A stretch of 64,000 bases of DNA from Faecalibacillus faecis (GTDB taxonomy: Bacteria; Bacillota_I; Bacilli_A; Erysipelotrichales; Coprobacillaceae): assembly GCF_003024675.1 (NCBI RefSeq), contig NZ_PYLP01000012.1:1-64000 (forward strand), written 5' to 3'. The notes under the pieces are model-generated. The model was not told the origin of the DNA. It made no database searches and saw only the letters and a list, made by a program, of their open reading frames with translations. Below are positions 7,731 through 17,987 of the stretch, piece after piece. Each line of letters begins with the position of its first letter. The first letter of the stretch is position 1. The translations under genes and the position numbers were made by a program.

Positions 7731-8133
7731 TTTCCTTTCTTTTAAGTATAAAATAAATGATTAAAATCATAATAAGGGCACCTGTTGAATCAATACATAC
7801 ATCTCTTATTTGTCCGGCTCTACCGGGAATAAAAAGTTGATGAAATTCATCACTACAGGCATATAGAACAGTGAAAAGGAATGATTTTATTAATGGATTT
7901 TGTTTATGTACAAAAGTTTTATAAAGTAAGAATGTAAGAATGGCATATTCTGTCATATGAGCACATTTTCTTACAATAAAGGAAAGTGTATCTCTTGTAA
8001 TTGGCAGAATGTGAATAATGATATCCACAATAAAATTACTTTGTTTAGAAGAATCGTTTCCTGGAGTTTGTGACATCACAAAGATAAAAAGCATCCAAAG
8101 TATTGTAAGTATTAAATATTTATTTTTTTTCAT
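7714..8133 (-). CDS. VanZ-like family membrane protein
   Basis: From the ATG at 8133 the product is 139 residues beginning MKKNKYLILTILWMLFIFVM. It carries the VanZ-like motifs SQTPG, RKCAHMTEYAILTFLLY and the ending SDEFHQLFIPGRAGQIRDVC. There are four hydrophobic helices. VanZ relatives are linked to teichoplanin and lipopeptide tolerance, but the biochemical role is unsettled. A TATAAT box on this strand at 8140-8145 lies only 6 bases from the start codon and no ribosome-binding site is visible. The mRNA would therefore be nearly leaderless; a longer in-frame start at 8187 lies in promoter sequence and is unlikely. Confidence 0.85.
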   Translation of the reverse strand: MKKNKYLILTILWMLFIFVMSQTPGNDSSKQSNFIVDIIIHILPITRDTLSFIVRKCAHMTEYAILTFLLYKTFVHKQNPLIKSFLFTVLYACSDEFHQLFIPGRAGQIRDVCIDSTGALIMILIIYFILKRKEKKIGS

Positions 8134-8170
8134 ATGTGCATTATAACAAATAATATTTATAAAATAAATG

Positions 8171-8198
8171 TTTACAATTGTATACAATTTGATATAAT
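8171..8198 (+). promoter_or_regulatory. promoter of the glycine riboswitch/symporter unit with embedded operator
   Basis: TTTACA (8171-8176) and TATAAT (8193-8198) are 16 bp apart. The spacer contains the perfect 12-bp palindrome ATTGTATACAAT (8177-8188). The identical palindrome overlaps the aconitase promoter at 31596-31607, so the FCD-type GntR protein encoded at 34544 is the likely ligand. Confidence 0.75.
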
Positions 8199-8209
8199 GA
8201 AAACGTATA

Positions 8210-8376
8210 TCGGATGATAATGGCGAAAGAGATTCTACAAGAACACCGAAGAATTAAAGATTTCAGGTAAAAGGATCGCTATTGGACGAACCATTGGAGA
8301 GATTCATTGAATTGAACACCGAAGGAGCAAACCCATTAGGGTGAAACTCTCAGGTAAAAGGACAGTGGCTAAATAG
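8210..8376 (+). promoter_or_regulatory. tandem glycine riboswitch
   Basis: Two glycine aptamers follow one another. The first spans about 8217-8285, with AACACCGAAGA, TTTCAGGTAAAAGGA and a closing pairing of AATGGCGA with TCGCTATT. The second spans about 8288-8376, with GGAGAG, AACACCGAAGGAGCAAAC, CTCTCAGGTAAAAGGAC and a closing CCATTG/CAGTGG stem. These are the conserved glycine-riboswitch cores. No clear intrinsic terminator separates them from the gene, while a CTAAT/ATTAG hairpin abuts the AGGAGGAG site, so translational control is possible. Confidence 0.93.
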
Positions 8377-8423
8377 TTTTTTTCATTATTAATTCCGACT
8401 AATTTATTAGGAGGAGTTTTTTT

Positions 8424-9788
8424 ATGCAATTACTAACACAAATATTAAAACAAATTAATGACTATGTATGGGGATTACCACTTATTTGTCTATTATTAGG
8501 GACAGGTATTTACTTTACCTTCAAATTAAGATTGATCCAGCTTACAAAATTAAAATTAGCTTTTAAATGTATCTTTAAAAAGCATGAAGGAGAAGGGGAT
8601 GTCAGCAGCTTTCAAGCTTTATGTACTGCACTTTCTTCAACGATAGGGACAGGAAACATTGTCGGTGTTGCTACTGCAATTGCGGCAGGAGGACCCGGTG
8701 CTTTATTTTGGATGTGGATTTCAGCCTTTTTTGGGATGGCAACTAAATATGCCGAAGGGTTACTTGCAATTCGTTATCGTCAAAAAGATGAAAATGGTGA
8801 GATTGCAGGAGGACCAATGTATTATTTAGAAAAAGGTCTACGTAGTCCTTTGCTTGCGAAGATTTTTGCTTTCTTTGGGGTATCAGTAGCATTACTAGGG
8901 ATTGGTACATTTACGCAAGTAAAATCAATTTCGGATGCGCTTACTATGTCACTTAGTGTTCCACGTTATGTAACAGCAATTCTTTTAACAATAGCTGTTG
9001 CCTTTATTACCATTGGAGGAATCAAAAGAATTGCTTCGGTTGCAGAAAAAGTTATTCCATTTATGTGCGTTTTATACATTGGCGGGGTTATTTTAATACT
9101 TGTGTCACATATAACAGTATTACCAAGTACTATTGCTTTAATTATTAAGTCAGCATTTACCCCACAAGCAGTATTTGGTGGAGGAACAGGAATTACTATG
9201 GTTATTGCCATGCAAAAAGGAATTAGTCGTGGTATTTTCTCAAATGAGAGTGGTCTTGGAAGCGCACCAATTGCGGCTGCTGCTGCTAAAACAGATTCTT
9301 GTGTTGAACAAGGACTTGTTTCAATGACAGGAACATTTATTGATACAGTTGTGATTTGTACAATGACAGGTCTTGCTATCGTGTTGACACAATCTTATAC
9401 AACAGGATTAGATGGTGCAGCGATGACAACACATGCATTTTCAGTGGGATTATTTATTCCATTAATTGGTAAATATATTGTCAATATTGGTCTTGTATTC
9501 TTTGCTTTTACAACAATTATTGGATGGAATTATTATGGGGAAAGATGTATGTATTATCTTAAAGGTTTGAAAGCAGTAAAGATTTATAAAATTGTTTATA
9601 TTATATTTATTGCAATTGGACCATTTATGTCTTTAGAATTTATCTTTGTCTTAGCGGATATTGTCAATGGGTGTATGGCAATTCCTAACTTAATTGGTTT
9701 AATTGGTTTAAGAAAAGAAATTGTTGCAGAAACAGAAAAATATTTTGAGTATGAACAACCTGTAGAATTGGTTACAAATATAGAGTAA
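8424..9788 (+). CDS. sodium:alanine/glycine symporter (AlsT/AgcS family)
   Basis: The 454-residue protein has about eleven hydrophobic helices and the family signatures ALSSTIGTGNIVGVATAIAAGGPGA (near 70-95), AGGPMYYLEKGL (about 129-140) and GGTGITMVIAMQKGISRG (about 251-268). These importers take up small neutral amino acids with sodium. The upstream tandem glycine riboswitch argues for glycine as a substrate or as the sensed signal. The operator inside its promoter adds a second, transcriptional control. AGGAGGAG precedes the ATG. Confidence 0.95.
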   Translation: MQLLTQILKQINDYVWGLPLICLLLGTGIYFTFKLRLIQLTKLKLAFKCIFKKHEGEGDVSSFQALCTALSSTIGTGNIVGVATAIAAGGPGALFWMWISAFFGMATKYAEGLLAIRYRQKDENGEIAGGPMYYLEKGLRSPLLAKIFAFFGVSVALLGIGTFTQVKSISDALTMSLSVPRYVTAILLTIAVAFITIGGIKRIASVAEKVIPFMCVLYIGGVILILVSHITVLPSTIALIIKSAFTPQAVFGGGTGITMVIAMQKGISRGIFSNESGLGSAPIAAAAAKTDSCVEQGLVSMTGTFIDTVVICTMTGLAIVLTQSYTTGLDGAAMTTHAFSVGLFIPLIGKYIVNIGLVFFAFTTIIGWNYYGERCMYYLKGLKAVKIYKIVYIIFIAIGPFMSLEFIFVLADIVNGCMAIPNLIGLIGLRKEIVAETEKYFEYEQPVELVTNIE

Positions 9789-9794
9789 ATGAAG

Positions 9795-9838
9795 AGTAGC
9801 GTATAGATATTTTATAATTTATATATGCTACTTTTTTT
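9795..9838 (+). terminator. terminator after the symporter gene
   Basis: AGTAGCGTATA (9795-9805) pairs with TATATGCTACT (9822-9832), followed by seven Ts. Confidence 0.8.
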
Positions 9839-9940
9839 GTTTGATTATCTTGATATATTGAATTATTTTATATATTGATATGTATAATTATTTTATAAAT
9901 ATGATACAATAATTTTAAAAGAAATTAGAGGTAAATAAAA

Positions 9941-10732
9941 ATGAATTTTAAAGAGAAAATATCGATTTTTTATACAGATTTAACAACTACTGAAAAGCGA
10001 ATATGTGCAAATATATTGAAAAATCCTAAAATTATAACAGAACATTCTATTGTTGAAGCTGGTAATTTGTGTAATACTTCTAAATCGGCAATGTTAAGAT
10101 TTGCAAAAAAACTAGAATATAGCGGATATAGTGAATTTAAATATGCTATAAATGAATATTATTCTTCACAAAAGGATTATCCAAAAAAAATTAATGATAA
10201 TACACTTGCTTCACAAATTATACTTAATTTTAAGAAAACAGTGGATCAATTAGCAAATTTAAATTTAGATGATAAATTAAAAGAACTATCAGAATTAATA
10301 GATACATATCAGTATGTTAAAGCTTTGGGTATAGGAAATTCATCATTTTGTGCTAATCAGTTAGTTTATTCATTATATTCATATGACAAATTTTTTGATG
10401 CAGTTACAGATGATGTCCAATTTTCTTATTTGAAAAATTGCTTAAACGAAAATTATCTTTTAATAATTTTTAGTGTTTCTGGTTCACCAACGACTTATTT
10501 GGAATTATTAAAAGAAGCTAAGAAAAAAAATGCATATGTAGTTTTGATTACAATGAATAATGAAACTCAGCTAGCAAAATATTCAAATATGACATTTTAT
10601 TTACCTTCAACTATATCGTATTTACAGGATAAAAAGATTTTAAAGCAGTTTGATAATAGAACAACGCTACATTTTTTTAGTGAAGTAATTTCTTATTATT
10701 ATGGATTTTATATAGAAAATAAAAAAGCTTAG
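9941..10732 (+). CDS. RpiR/MurR-family transcriptional regulator
   Basis: The 263-residue protein has an N-terminal RpiR helix-turn-helix (about residues 1-75, with FKEKISIFYTDLTTTEKRI and SKSAMLRFAKKLEYSGYSEFK). Its C-terminal SIS domain (about 95-250, with ALGIGNSSFCANQL and IIFSVSGSPTTYLELL) binds phosphosugars. It converges on a Nif3-like gene and a PTS permease, which are its likely targets. The 150-bp gap upstream is very AT-rich with repeated TATATTGA words and no clear promoter. Confidence 0.92.
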   Translation: MNFKEKISIFYTDLTTTEKRICANILKNPKIITEHSIVEAGNLCNTSKSAMLRFAKKLEYSGYSEFKYAINEYYSSQKDYPKKINDNTLASQIILNFKKTVDQLANLNLDDKLKELSELIDTYQYVKALGIGNSSFCANQLVYSLYSYDKFFDAVTDDVQFSYLKNCLNENYLLIIFSVSGSPTTYLELLKEAKKKNAYVVLITMNNETQLAKYSNMTFYLPSTISYLQDKKILKQFDNRTTLHFFSEVISYYYGFYIENKKA

Positions 10733-10757
10733 CCACAATTTGTGACAGAGCTTTTTT
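10721..10757. terminator. bidirectional terminator between rpiR and the Nif3-like gene
   Basis: AAAAAAGCT (10721-10729) pairs with AGCTTTTTT (10749-10757), with an inner CACAA/TTGTG stem. It overlaps the ends of both convergent genes. Confidence 0.8.
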
Positions 10758-11538
10758 AACTAATATGATAAATACCATAATCATTATTGATATACTCAAA
10801 TTGAATATCGGTAAAATGTTTTGATAAATAGTTACTTAATTCTTTAATTCCAGGAGCTTCACTTGTAAGATGGTTTATAACAAGTAAAGGAAGATTATGG
10901 TCCATTGCCCATTGTACATTTACCCAGTTATTAATACCATCATCACTTACGATACAAGCGTCTACATTATTTTCATACATTTCAAAAATATCAGTACAAG
11001 CGCCTGTACCTATTCCTACTTTTTTAATTACTTTATCCTTATTGCCAATGAGTTCTATTCCAAATTGATAATAAGGCTTTATACATTTAATTACATGGTG
11101 AGCTAATTGTTCTGTTGTTAAATTGATATTATCTGCATAACATAGAAATTTATTTGATTTTTTCAAATCAAAATCAAATCCTAAAGTTTTAGCCCATTGA
11201 TCTCTAACGCCATATTTTGGATATAAATCCCATAGATCATGACATCTATAAATTGTTATGTTATTGTCGTTAAGTAATTTCATTTTTTCTTTTTGTGCAT
11301 GTAAAACGACGGTTGGTAGAGAGGTTGATGCCATATAAAATGGATTTTCATGGCTTATTATAAGATGACAATCATTCTTAACAGCTTTGTTGATTACATC
11401 TAAAGTTGCAACCCAACAAACAATTACACTTTTTATTTCTGTTTCGTCAGTTCCTATAAGGATATGATCACGGGTAAAATGTCTATTTACCCAATCACCT
11501 TGACTTTCTAAAAATTCAATAATATTTTTTATTTTCAT
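10756..11538 (-). CDS. Nif3-like dinuclear metal centre protein
   Basis: The 260-residue protein matches the Nif3/YbgI/DUF34 family along its length: KSVIVCWVATLDVINKAV near 36-53, LIISHENPFYM near 59-69, YGVRDQWAKTLG near 108-119 and a C-terminal NHLTSEAPG. The usual pair of adjacent metal-binding histidines (HHP) reads Ser-His-Glu here, so one ligand differs. Family function is not settled; proposals include a metal-dependent hydrolase or metal insertion. It follows the PTS permease by 37 bases in the same operon, suggesting a role tied to that sugar or its phosphorylated product. Confidence 0.82.
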   Translation of the reverse strand: MKIKNIIEFLESQGDWVNRHFTRDHILIGTDETEIKSVIVCWVATLDVINKAVKNDCHLIISHENPFYMASTSLPTVVLHAQKEKMKLLNDNNITIYRCHDLWDLYPKYGVRDQWAKTLGFDFDLKKSNKFLCYADNINLTTEQLAHHVIKCIKPYYQFGIELIGNKDKVIKKVGIGTGACTDIFEMYENNVDACIVSDDGINNWVNVQWAMDHNLPLLVINHLTSEAPGIKELSNYLSKHFTDIQFEYINNDYGIYHIS

Positions 11539-11575
11539 TTTTTCCTCCTAAACTACACAAAGAATAGGAGAAATC

Positions 11576-12904
11576 CTATTCTGCTTGTGTGATATTTTGT
11601 TCTTCTAAATCCATTTGTTTATCATAACTTTTCATGAATGGAACAAAAATAATGACATTAATAATAAATAATATTACCCACACGATAATTGCTTTATAAT
11701 CCATTGTAGAAATAAAAGCATATAGTGGAGCAGGCAATGTCCATGGAACACTCATGCAAGTTTTTGCCATAAATCCTACTGATGTTGCAAGATAAGCTCC
11801 AGTTAGGTCGATTGCAACACAAATTAAACTAGGAATGAATGTTAAAATATTTAGTACAGTAGGTACACCAAATACTAAAGGCTCATTGATGTTAAATAAT
11901 GATGAAGGAATTGCAAGTTTTCCAAGAGATCTTAATCTTTTGTTTTTACAAACAAAATTTAAATTAAATAGTATTGCTAGATAAACAATAGCTAATCCGA
12001 AAATAAAAGTAAAGTTTCCAGCGATAATATTTGGAATTTCTTTTCCTGCATTATAAGCATCCAAATTTGCTACTAAATTTCCAGTAAAAATAGGTGTTGT
12101 AATAGCGCTAACCATATTGTCGCCATGGATTCCAAAAAACCAAAATACAACTGTTAACAATACAATAATTAACATAGATGGTAAAGAAGCGGTAGCTGAA
12201 ATTAAAGGAGAAAAAATTGTAAATACCAAATTAGTTAAACCATTGTTTGTTAAGACAATACATAATTGATTTAATCCAATAAAAACTAGAATATTAACAA
12301 CCATTGGTAGTAATACTTCAAATGGACCAGCAACCATTGGTGGTACACCAGCAGGCATTTTAATTTTAATATTTTTTTCAATCATAAAATGATTTATTTC
12401 AATAGACAATAATGCAATTATAATTGCTGTAAACATAGCACCTGCACCTAAGTTTGAAACATCTATGTAGTTTCCTTGTTTTAAAGCAACTGGAACACCA
12501 GCAACACATAAGAATGTAAATAATGAAGTAATCGAATTAGGAAATGCTTCCATTTCATAAGATTGAGATAATCGATAACTTACACCTAAAACAACATAGA
12601 TAGAAATAATTCCAATTGTTAAATTAAAAGGAATTGTTAAGATATCGGCATAGCAATTTGCCCATTGTTTCCACATGATTAAAAATTGGAAAAATACATT
12701 GGTTGGTTTCATTGTTTCCAAATCCACTGGTGGATTGGCAAGCATCAAAGAAATACCCCCAATTACAGTTAATGGAATTAAAATAGTTAATCCATCTCTT
12801 AAAGCAGATAAATGCCTTTGTGATGCAATTTTACTTGCAACTGGAACAACCTTGTCTTCCATTGTTTTTTGAAAACGTTCAAAAAATTCTTTTAAATTGT
12901 TCAT
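11576..12904 (-). CDS. PTS lactose/cellobiose-type EIIC permease
   Basis: From the ATG at 12904 the product has 442 residues with about ten membrane helices, the motif FWFFGIHGDNMVSAI and the conserved SLFNINEPLVFGVPTVLN. GGGAAGAGG precedes this start; a longer in-frame ATG at 12988 falls in the promoter -35 box and is rejected. It moves a sugar coupled to phosphorylation by EIIA/EIIB partners not encoded here. It heads an operon with the Nif3-like gene and faces an RpiR-type regulator. Confidence 0.93.
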   Translation of the reverse strand: MNNLKEFFERFQKTMEDKVVPVASKIASQRHLSALRDGLTILIPLTVIGGISLMLANPPVDLETMKPTNVFFQFLIMWKQWANCYADILTIPFNLTIGIISIYVVLGVSYRLSQSYEMEAFPNSITSLFTFLCVAGVPVALKQGNYIDVSNLGAGAMFTAIIIALLSIEINHFMIEKNIKIKMPAGVPPMVAGPFEVLLPMVVNILVFIGLNQLCIVLTNNGLTNLVFTIFSPLISATASLPSMLIIVLLTVVFWFFGIHGDNMVSAITTPIFTGNLVANLDAYNAGKEIPNIIAGNFTFIFGLAIVYLAILFNLNFVCKNKRLRSLGKLAIPSSLFNINEPLVFGVPTVLNILTFIPSLICVAIDLTGAYLATSVGFMAKTCMSVPWTLPAPLYAFISTMDYKAIIVWVILFIINVIIFVPFMKSYDKQMDLEEQNITQAE

Positions 12905-12959
12905 ATATTCCTCTTCCCTTTCTTTGTAATCTTTATGTTTGTAAGTGATTACATTTATG

Positions 12960-12988
12960 ATTATAGACTTATTGGGAATAAGTGTCAA
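12960..12988 (-). promoter_or_regulatory. consensus promoter with an operator in its spacer
   Basis: Reading on the minus strand, TTGACA (12983-12988) and TATAAT (12960-12965) are 17 bp apart. The perfect palindrome ACTTATT-CCC-AATAAGT (12967-12983) occupies the spacer, an ideal repressor position. The binding protein is unknown; the nearby RpiR protein is the best candidate. Confidence 0.8.
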
Positions 12989-13130
12989 TATAAATAATAA
13001 TAACGAGAAATTTCCCCGTACAGTTTATAAAAAAATATGTCCTCTATAATGAACATATTTAAGAGGATAGAATTAGTCAAAATAAAATTGATGAATTCTA
13101 CATAACTCACATAAATTTCTAACGATATTT

Positions 13131-13898
13131 TTATTTAATAAGTTGAAGAATATTTTTTAAAATCTTATTGGTAGAATCTTCATGATAGTATAAAGATATT
13201 GGAGAGAGAATATCTAAATCTTGATATTGAAGATATTTAGAATATTGATTAGATTCGATAAAATCATGTAAAATGGCATATCCTTCTTTTAAACATACTT
13301 TTAAAAGTGTTTGTTCTATTTCGTACTGTTCCATAGCTTCTTGACGAACATCATAAATAAGTTTTAAAGAATCAAGTGAACAAGCTTGATGATAATACTT
13401 TCTTAAATGAGATATTTGTAACAAAAGATGTGAATAATCTTTAACCTCTGGGTATTCAAAAGTAATAATGGCATCTAATTGTCTTTCTTTAAATAATGTT
13501 AAAAGTTCTTTTCTTGAATACGCTTTATAATGAAGATCAATGTGTGGGAAATGGTCTTTTATTTTTTGTAATAACTTTAAAAGAAGTTCGTCATCTAAAG
13601 ATTTAATAAAACCAATAAAAATACTTCCTTGATTACCTTTTTGATATTCTTCGATAATTTGATAACTTAAAGCAACATTATCTAAGATTTTTCTGGCATA
13701 AGGCAAATAAAGATTGCCTTCGTTTGTTAGTTCTACAGACTTCTTACTTCTTATAAATAAAGGAATTTCTAAATCTTTTTCTAAACATTGGATTTGTTTA
13801 GTAATAGCTGTTTGACTAATATAGAAATTTTGCGCAGTTTTAGTGAAATTCAATGTTTGACTTAAATCAACAAAATATTCAAGTTGTTTAATATTCAT
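13131..13898 (-). CDS. LysR-family transcriptional regulator
   Basis: The 255-residue protein begins MNIKQLEYFVDLSQTLNFTK and has the LysR helix-turn-helix with AQNFYISQTAITKQIQCLE, followed by a shortened effector domain. It is about 40 residues shorter than usual for the family. GAGGTGATACT precedes the ATG. It is divergent from a YczE-like membrane protein gene, and a perfect palindrome lies between them, the usual arrangement for a LysR regulator and its target. Confidence 0.92.
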   Translation of the reverse strand: MNIKQLEYFVDLSQTLNFTKTAQNFYISQTAITKQIQCLEKDLEIPLFIRSKKSVELTNEGNLYLPYARKILDNVALSYQIIEEYQKGNQGSIFIGFIKSLDDELLLKLLQKIKDHFPHIDLHYKAYSRKELLTLFKERQLDAIITFEYPEVKDYSHLLLQISHLRKYYHQACSLDSLKLIYDVRQEAMEQYEIEQTLLKVCLKEGYAILHDFIESNQYSKYLQYQDLDILSPISLYYHEDSTNKILKNILQLIK

Positions 13899-13909
13899 AG
13901 TATCACCTC

Positions 13910-13924
13910 ATAACTTATAGTTAT
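13910..13924. promoter_or_regulatory. putative LysR box
   Basis: ATAACT-TAT-AGTTAT is a perfect 15-bp palindrome of the T-N11-A type, centred 19 bp from the LysR start codon in the 65-bp divergent region. Confidence 0.6.
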
Positions 13925-13963
13925 TAACAAATTCAATAAAATAGCTTTGAAAAGAGGAATGCT

Positions 13964-14557
13964 ATGAAAAGATATGTTTATTATTTATTAGGAATGAATA
14001 TTTTAGTATTGGGAATTACATGTAATACGTTATCAAATTTAGGAGTTGGTGCTTTTAGTACCCTTCCTTTTGCGTTAAGTTCTTTAAGTGCTTTGACCTT
14101 TGGACAGGCAAATATTATTTTCTACTTGCTCTTTGTATTTCTTCAAATCATTATTGAAAGAAAAATAAGTGTAAAATTTGTTTTAGAAATACCATTTTCT
14201 TTTATCTTTGGTTTTCTGGTTGATTTCTATCAATATTTAATACCATCTATGGATCTAAATATTTATACACAAATTATTGTTTTACTATTTGGAAATACTT
14301 GTTGTGCAATAGGCGTTTATTTCATGCTTAAAGGAGATTTAATCATGACACCAGTCGATGGACTTGTTTTAAGTATTTCAGAAGTATCCCATAAACCTTA
14401 TTCTATCTGTAAGAATTGTTTTGATATTTCAATGATTTTATCAACTGTTGTTGTTTGTCTTGTTTGTCGTAGTCCAATTTATGGTATCGGGGTAGGAACT
14501 GTTTTTTCAGCGTTTTATATTGGACGTGTGATTCGTTTTTGTATTAAATACATATAA
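13964..14557 (+). CDS. YczE/YitT-type integral membrane protein
   Basis: The 197-residue protein has five hydrophobic helices. The order GMNILVLGITCNTLSNLGVGAF near the N-terminus and GDLIMTPVDGLVLSISEVS near residue 125 is characteristic of YczE-like membrane proteins. No transport activity is established for this group. It is transcribed away from the LysR gene, its likely regulator, and ends at a bidirectional terminator. Confidence 0.8.
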   Translation: MKRYVYYLLGMNILVLGITCNTLSNLGVGAFSTLPFALSSLSALTFGQANIIFYLLFVFLQIIIERKISVKFVLEIPFSFIFGFLVDFYQYLIPSMDLNIYTQIIVLLFGNTCCAIGVYFMLKGDLIMTPVDGLVLSISEVSHKPYSICKNCFDISMILSTVVVCLVCRSPIYGIGVGTVFSAFYIGRVIRFCIKYI

Positions 14558-14558
14558 A

Positions 14559-14585
14559 AAAATCGAGTCTTGATGACTCGATTTT
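14559..14585. terminator. bidirectional terminator between yczE-like and GH1 genes
   Basis: AAAATCGAGTC (14559-14569) and GACTCGATTTT (14575-14585) form an 11-bp perfect stem with a 5-base loop between convergent genes. Confidence 0.88.
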
Positions 14586-14587
14586 CA

Positions 14588-16009
<1,422 letters not shown>

Positions 16010-16089
16010 TTAAATATCCTCCTTAAATTCAAGGCTATTATACATAAATAATATTAAATTATTGATTTTTTTTATATTATGAAAAAAAA

Positions 16090-16115
16090 GGAACAGTTAA
16101 GCTTGTAACTGTTCC
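16090..16115 (-). terminator. terminator of the ABC-F gene
   Basis: GGAACAGTTA (16090-16099) pairs with TAACTGTTCC (16106-16115); on the minus strand eight Ts follow. The hairpin includes the last codons of the ABC-F gene. Confidence 0.88.
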
Positions 16116-17947
16116 CATTTTTCCATGATTTCCATTAATTCCATTTCTTTTTCTTCAATAGAATCCGTAATTTCATTATATTTTTTATAATTATTCATGA
16201 CTTCTTCACTTGTAAGTTCTTCTTTTAAAGAATTGATTTCTTTTTCTAAAGAATCAATGGTTCTTTCAAGTTTTTTAATTTCATTCTTTGTTTTTTTATC
16301 AATGATCTGTCTTTGTTTAGCTTCGGTAACCACTTTTTGTGTTGTTTCAACAACAGGTGTTTTTTGATTTAAATAATCATCATAATTACCATTATAAGAA
16401 AGACATTGATCTTTTTGTACTTCAATTACACGAGTCGCAATTTTATTAATAAAATAACGATCATGACTAATAAATAAAATTGTTCCTTCAAAACTTCTTA
16501 AAGCTTCTTCTAAAACTTCTTTGGAAGAAATATCTAAGTGGTTGGTTGGTTCATCTAGAATTAAGAAGTTGGCTTGTTTTAATAAAACTTCGGTTAAAAC
16601 AACACGTCCTCTTTCTCCGCCTGAAAGCATTGCAATATCTTTAAAGACATCATCGCCTCTAAAGTTAAACATAGCAAGAGTACTTCTAATTTCTTGATTG
16701 GTCATACGTGGATAACAATCACTGATTTCATCAAAAATCGTTTTATTATAATTTAAAGATTCATGTTCTTGATCGTAGTAGGCCATTTCTACGTGACTAC
16801 CAAAACGAATTTTACCGTGTTCAATTGGTAATTGACCTACAAGAGCTTTAAATAAAGTAGTCTTACCAACACCATTTTCACCAACAATCGCAACGCGTTC
16901 TCCTTTTTTGATATCAAGATTACAGTGTTCAAAAACAATTTGATCATAACGCATTGATAAATCATTGACTTTTAAAACATCATAACCTGATTCAATAGCT
17001 GGTGTAAATTGAACAGTGATGGCACTTGGCAAATTTTCTGGTCGATCAATACGTTCAATCTTTGCAAGTTGTTTTTCTTTAGATTCTGCACGTTTAATAC
17101 TTTTTTCACGATTGAATGATTTTAATGTATCAATGCTTTCTTGTATTTTTTTAATTTCTTTTTGTTGATTGATATAGTGTTTTAAATCAATAGCACGTTG
17201 TGTTCTTTTTTGGATAGAATATTCTTCATAGCGACAATTATAACTATGACTTTTTCCATTTTCTATTTCAATGATTTTATTAGAAACAACATCAATAAAA
17301 TAACGGTCATGACTAACGACAATTAAAGCATTTTTATATCCTTTTAAATAGTTTTCTAAAAAGGAAATTGCTTGACTATCTAAATGGTTGGTTGGTTCAT
17401 CTAAAACCAAAAGTTTAGGTTCTTCTAATAAAAGCTTGGCAAGACAAAGTCTAGTTTTTTGACCTCCAGATAATTCATGGACATATTTTTGAAAGTCCTC
17501 TTCCACAAAACCCATACCTTTTAAAACACCCACAATACGACTAGGATAACTAAAACCATCTTTTTCATTAAATTTTTGAGTCAATGAATCATATTCATTC
17601 ATGACTTGCTCACTATGATCATAAGACATCATACTTTCTAATTCACGCATACGATTTTCTATTTGAATAAGCGACGCAAAGACTTCTAAAGCACATTCAT
17701 AAATGGTTTTATTCATATCTAAATCATGATGTTGTTTTAAATAGCCGATATTTAAATCACGGCTTTTAAATAAATCACCGCTATCATAACTTTCTTCACC
17801 AATTAAGATATTTAAAATAGTTGTTTTACCAGCTCCATTGACACCAATAATCGCAATTTTATCATGATCATCTACTTTAAAACTAATATCTTTTAATAAA
17901 TCAATTCCTTGAAATGATTTCTTTATATTTGAACATTCTATAAGCAT
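16097..17947 (-). CDS. ABC-F family ATPase (ribosome-associated type)
   Basis: The 616-residue protein has two ABC ATPase domains and no membrane segment. The first has GVNGAGKTT near residue 35 and LSGGQKTRLCLAK; the second has GENGVGKTT near residue 355 and LSGGERGRVVLTE. Both have LDEPTNHLD. A charged linker lies between the domains and a coiled coil follows (about 555-615). ABC-F proteins act on the ribosome in translation quality control or antibiotic protection. The layout is closest to the YdiF/Uup housekeeping type, so a resistance role is not supported. Confidence 0.93.
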   Translation of the reverse strand: MLIECSNIKKSFQGIDLLKDISFKVDDHDKIAIIGVNGAGKTTILNILIGEESYDSGDLFKSRDLNIGYLKQHHDLDMNKTIYECALEVFASLIQIENRMRELESMMSYDHSEQVMNEYDSLTQKFNEKDGFSYPSRIVGVLKGMGFVEEDFQKYVHELSGGQKTRLCLAKLLLEEPKLLVLDEPTNHLDSQAISFLENYLKGYKNALIVVSHDRYFIDVVSNKIIEIENGKSHSYNCRYEEYSIQKRTQRAIDLKHYINQQKEIKKIQESIDTLKSFNREKSIKRAESKEKQLAKIERIDRPENLPSAITVQFTPAIESGYDVLKVNDLSMRYDQIVFEHCNLDIKKGERVAIVGENGVGKTTLFKALVGQLPIEHGKIRFGSHVEMAYYDQEHESLNYNKTIFDEISDCYPRMTNQEIRSTLAMFNFRGDDVFKDIAMLSGGERGRVVLTEVLLKQANFLILDEPTNHLDISSKEVLEEALRSFEGTILFISHDRYFINKIATRVIEVQKDQCLSYNGNYDDYLNQKTPVVETTQKVVTEAKQRQIIDKKTKNEIKKLERTIDSLEKEINSLKEELTSEEVMNNYKKYNEITDSIEEKEMELMEIMEKWEQLQA

Positions 17948-17987
17948 TTTTCATCACCTCGACTATTCTATCAATAAAATAAGTTGT

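Noticed and set aside
9840-9930. Repeated TATATTGA/ATTATTTTATA words as an origin or centromere-like site
   Set aside because: Low-complexity AT-rich promoter region; repeats are too short and irregular and no replication gene is near.
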